From assembly GCA_013399875.1 (NCBI GenBank), contig VXAZ01006775.1:5349288-5413287 (forward strand): DNA of 64,000 nt, written 5' to 3'. Positions 61,401 to 64,000 of this stretch are shown here, in pieces. Position 1 is the first letter of the stretch. Each line of letters opens with the position of its first letter. Under the pieces are notes generated by a model. The model made no database searches, was not told the DNA's origin, and saw nothing but the letters and a program-made list of their open reading frames with translations. The position numbers and the translations under genes were made by a program. Source of the stretch: Gymnorhina tibicen (taxonomy: Eukaryota > Chordata > Aves > Passeriformes > Artamidae).

Positions 61401-64000
61401 TATCTGCCACCAGCTCCTAATGATCTTAACGATGCCCAAAAGACTATTCTGCATGATGATTTCTGCACGTTTAGAAGTTCCTATTGAGTACTTACAAGAA
61501 TCCTGCCAATGTACAGGCTGGTTAACTCTGGAGTAGGAACACCCTCTGGGATGGCAGTTTCTTCATCTGGTATGTGAATCAACACAATGGAGAGAAACTG
61601 GTTAACACACAGACATGAGCTGCCAAGGGGATTTGTTATTACTGCCTGTAATAACTGAGGGCTCCCATAAACATTACTCACTTCCTTACTGAAGACAGTG
61701 GCTAAAGGTTCAGTCCACCACCCTGTCTCAAGCTGGTCCAGAGTTTAAACTGTTTGTTGTGACATCAGTGAGACAAGTAACTTTTTATGCACTGGCACAG
61801 CCTGCATACACAGCTACTTCACAATTATAACTACAGGACAAACTTGAATCTCATTCTTACATCCCATTTATAACTTATGTTCTACATGTCTTTCCTCACC
61901 AAGAGAGATGGCCAGGAGTATTTTAAATGAAAAAGTTTCTCTGAAAAATGGCAACTTGCCCAAAGTATTTACAAACACTAGCACTATAAGAAATTGTTTC
62001 TCCCGCTTTGTTCTTATTGTATTTGTCTTAAATGCTGCTCTATGACTAGTGAAATTCTGTCAGAAAGAGAGAGAGACTTCAGGAGAACCTGAAATGTATC
62101 CATAATGAATTACTGTAAGGCTTGTATTCACACTTTGTTTTGGCCACAATAATAAGATAAGCAAATTCTGGAGCTGATCCAAGCTAAGTACACAGTCAGT
62201 AATAGGCCATTAAGATTTGGTTTATTTGTGCTTTAGATAAAGGGACTGGACCTTCAAACTAAATCTGAAGGCTTTAGCTTCAGAGAAACTCCAGTTATGT
62301 GCACATAAACAGATGTTTGAATCTAGAGTCAATATTTAAGGAACTGACATCTGTTCCTAACTCAGCACACGTTTGTTGTTCCACACAGAGTGCTATTAAC
62401 CAGAATTCAATTTTGCACTTTTAAAGTAAAGCTGATTCCTTTTCCTTGCTGTCTAGCAAGGAAATGCACTGTAAGCTGGCAGGGCTTAGGGTCTGCAGGT
62501 GCAAATGGACATGCTGAACATTTCACAGAACTTCAGCAGACTTCTTCTCCATGATGGAACTGCTTCTCAGTAAAGTAAACGGGCATTTTGCTGCTAGTTC
62601 TTTCTGAACAGTCCAAATTACTAGGCTATTGGTAAAAGTCATGCCCATGGATTTTCTATATAAATTAGAAATTTTAGTGAGATTATAAAAATTAGAGTTG
62701 AAAAATGAGACTATAGTGACATAAAGTGCAATGTAGAGCCTTCACTTTTTGGTGTCTTCATTGTTTTTGTTTTCATCTGGTTCATCTCATTTCCACTGAG
62801 ATTTCTAAAATATTCCATGTTCTTCTAGCTCTCTACAAGTGGAAATAGCATGTGAAGATTTGAAAAGGTCATTCCAAAAATGGATATTGATCTGTGTTTG
62901 GGTAGGTTTTTTGTTTAATTTAATTCCAACATGCATGACCTGGAGACATTTTAATATCAAAGTAAACTCTGCTACAATGAAAGAGCTTATGTTCAGTACG
63001 GGGATTCTCTGGGGTTTTTATGAGTCCTGGTGTCCAAATAATTCTTCTATTCTTTTACTTGATAGTCTAGGTCTCTACTTTGAATACGGAATTTGTGTCG
63101 TTCACCTTTTAGAATTATTTTCTGCTACGTTAAAAGCAAAACTGGTTTTCATGTTTCATTTTCCCAAGCAATTACTCCCACAGGCATTAACTCTGGTAGA
63201 ACAGTACTAAGGCAGCCAAAATACTCTGGATAATTCATGCATGGAGTGAGACAGACCTAGCACATTGTGCTGCATGCACAATCCTCATATTACAGAGCAA
63301 AATGAAGACTTGTGTGAGGTTACTAAATGTGGGTTTCTTTCATGGAGCCTGATTTCATTATTCTTTGTGGTGCAGGATTCAAGTTGAATGAGAAAGGCAG
63401 GGTTTACGTAACCTGTTAGTCAATGCAACTGACATAAGAAGCTTGAATGTGTGGTTCCTCTGGAACATTAAGGTTCTCTGCATGTACATGGACAAATTGT
63501 CCCATGCAATGTCCCTTCTTTGAATCCAAGCCATCTTGGGGACACTGGAACATGGTACAGTAGTCATCCCTGGAGATCACACCCCTCACTCTGATATCTA
63601 TCTCTCCTGGTTACATTCACAGACAGGTTCATGCACTCTGAGGAGATCAAAGGTGGCTAAATGTGGCAGCTCTGTCTATGCTTTCTACGCTGGTCACTAT
63701 AACCTCTCCTTTAGTCTGCAGGGAGAGGTTGGCATTTGTAGTGTCCAGTTCCTTCAACATATCGTAGAGGTCTAGCACAGAAAACAGCCAGCTCTCTTGA
63801 CCTAGATGACCAGCAGAGATGAGATTGCTTCATCTTAGAAGTCTTTAGGTGCTTAAAAGGACCTCACATGTCATGAAAATCTCTTACTTGCAGTGGCTGA
63901 AGTCAGTGTAAAACTATAACCTATCAAAATTAAAGACTAATGTTTACATTGTAGAAACACAGAATTCCAATTTCTATCTAAGCATCTAAACCAGACAGGT
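55488..64000. other. long non-coding block, no gene seen
   Basis: Unique AT-rich DNA. Contains the T22 tract at 55818-55839. A patch at about 57500-57790 has the feel of a degraded reverse CR1 or other old repeat but cannot be assigned. A 123-codon plus-strand frame (62839-63210) is hydrophobic and AT-driven with no recognisable domain. No LTR, tRNA or exon pair could be supported. Confidence 0.5.
55818..55839. repeat. T22 homopolymer
   Basis: Twenty-two consecutive T residues, the longest homopolymer in the window, about 330 bases after the N. It is likely length-variable and may be mis-sized in the assembly. Confidence 0.92.

Noticed and set aside
62839..63210. 123-codon plus-strand frame, hydrophobic
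   Set aside because: No recognised family. The hydrophobicity follows from T-rich codons, and no supporting gene structure is visible.
1..64000. CRISPR arrays, bacterial operons, phage or plasmid features, tRNA or rRNA genes
   Set aside because: No regularly spaced repeats, no dense coding, no cloverleaf or rRNA sequence recognised. The CR1 content identifies the DNA as avian nuclear sequence.

Overview
This window looks like nuclear DNA of a bird. The evidence is at least ten fragments of CR1 non-LTR retrotransposons with the typical avian 3' end: a CTTCCAAC-type block followed by short ATTCTATG or ATTCT repeats. The background is AT-rich and CpG-poor, and no open reading frame resembles a known protein family. 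I found no rRNA, tRNA, CRISPR array, bacterial-type operon or recognisable complete gene. The most likely setting is a gene desert or a very large intron.

Layout. 1-13 kb: unique AT-rich DNA with one CR1 3' end (1562-1710), homopolymers and a double hairpin near 11.4 kb. 13-26 kb: an eroded CR1 end, two LTR-like or endogenous-retrovirus-like pieces (about 19.0-19.66 kb and 21.84-22.01 kb) and a three-copy tandem repeat of about 80 bp (24186-24419) whose unit junctions carry a perfect hairpin. 26-40 kb: another CR1, simple repeats, a 13-bp-stem hairpin (31367-31398), the only clear minus-strand CR1 (33206-33390) and a hairpin cluster near 35.97 kb. 40.7-41.3 kb: two minus-strand segments with GT-AG borders and matching phase that could encode an 89-residue protein. 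This is the only gene-like structure I could assemble, and it is tentative. 42.6-55.5 kb: a palindrome cluster, a run of plus-strand CR1 fragments, a pentanucleotide satellite grown from a CR1 tail, a CpG-containing purine-pyrimidine alternating tract near 46.34 kb, and a 46-bp duplication around the only N, which looks like an assembly fault. 55.5-64 kb: unique sequence with a T22 tract and nothing I recognise.

No genes can be shown to work together here. The most useful observations are the candidate two-exon gene, the duplication at the N, several clustered inverted repeats that fit template-switch mutation, and the strong plus-strand bias of CR1. I found no convincing new biological system.
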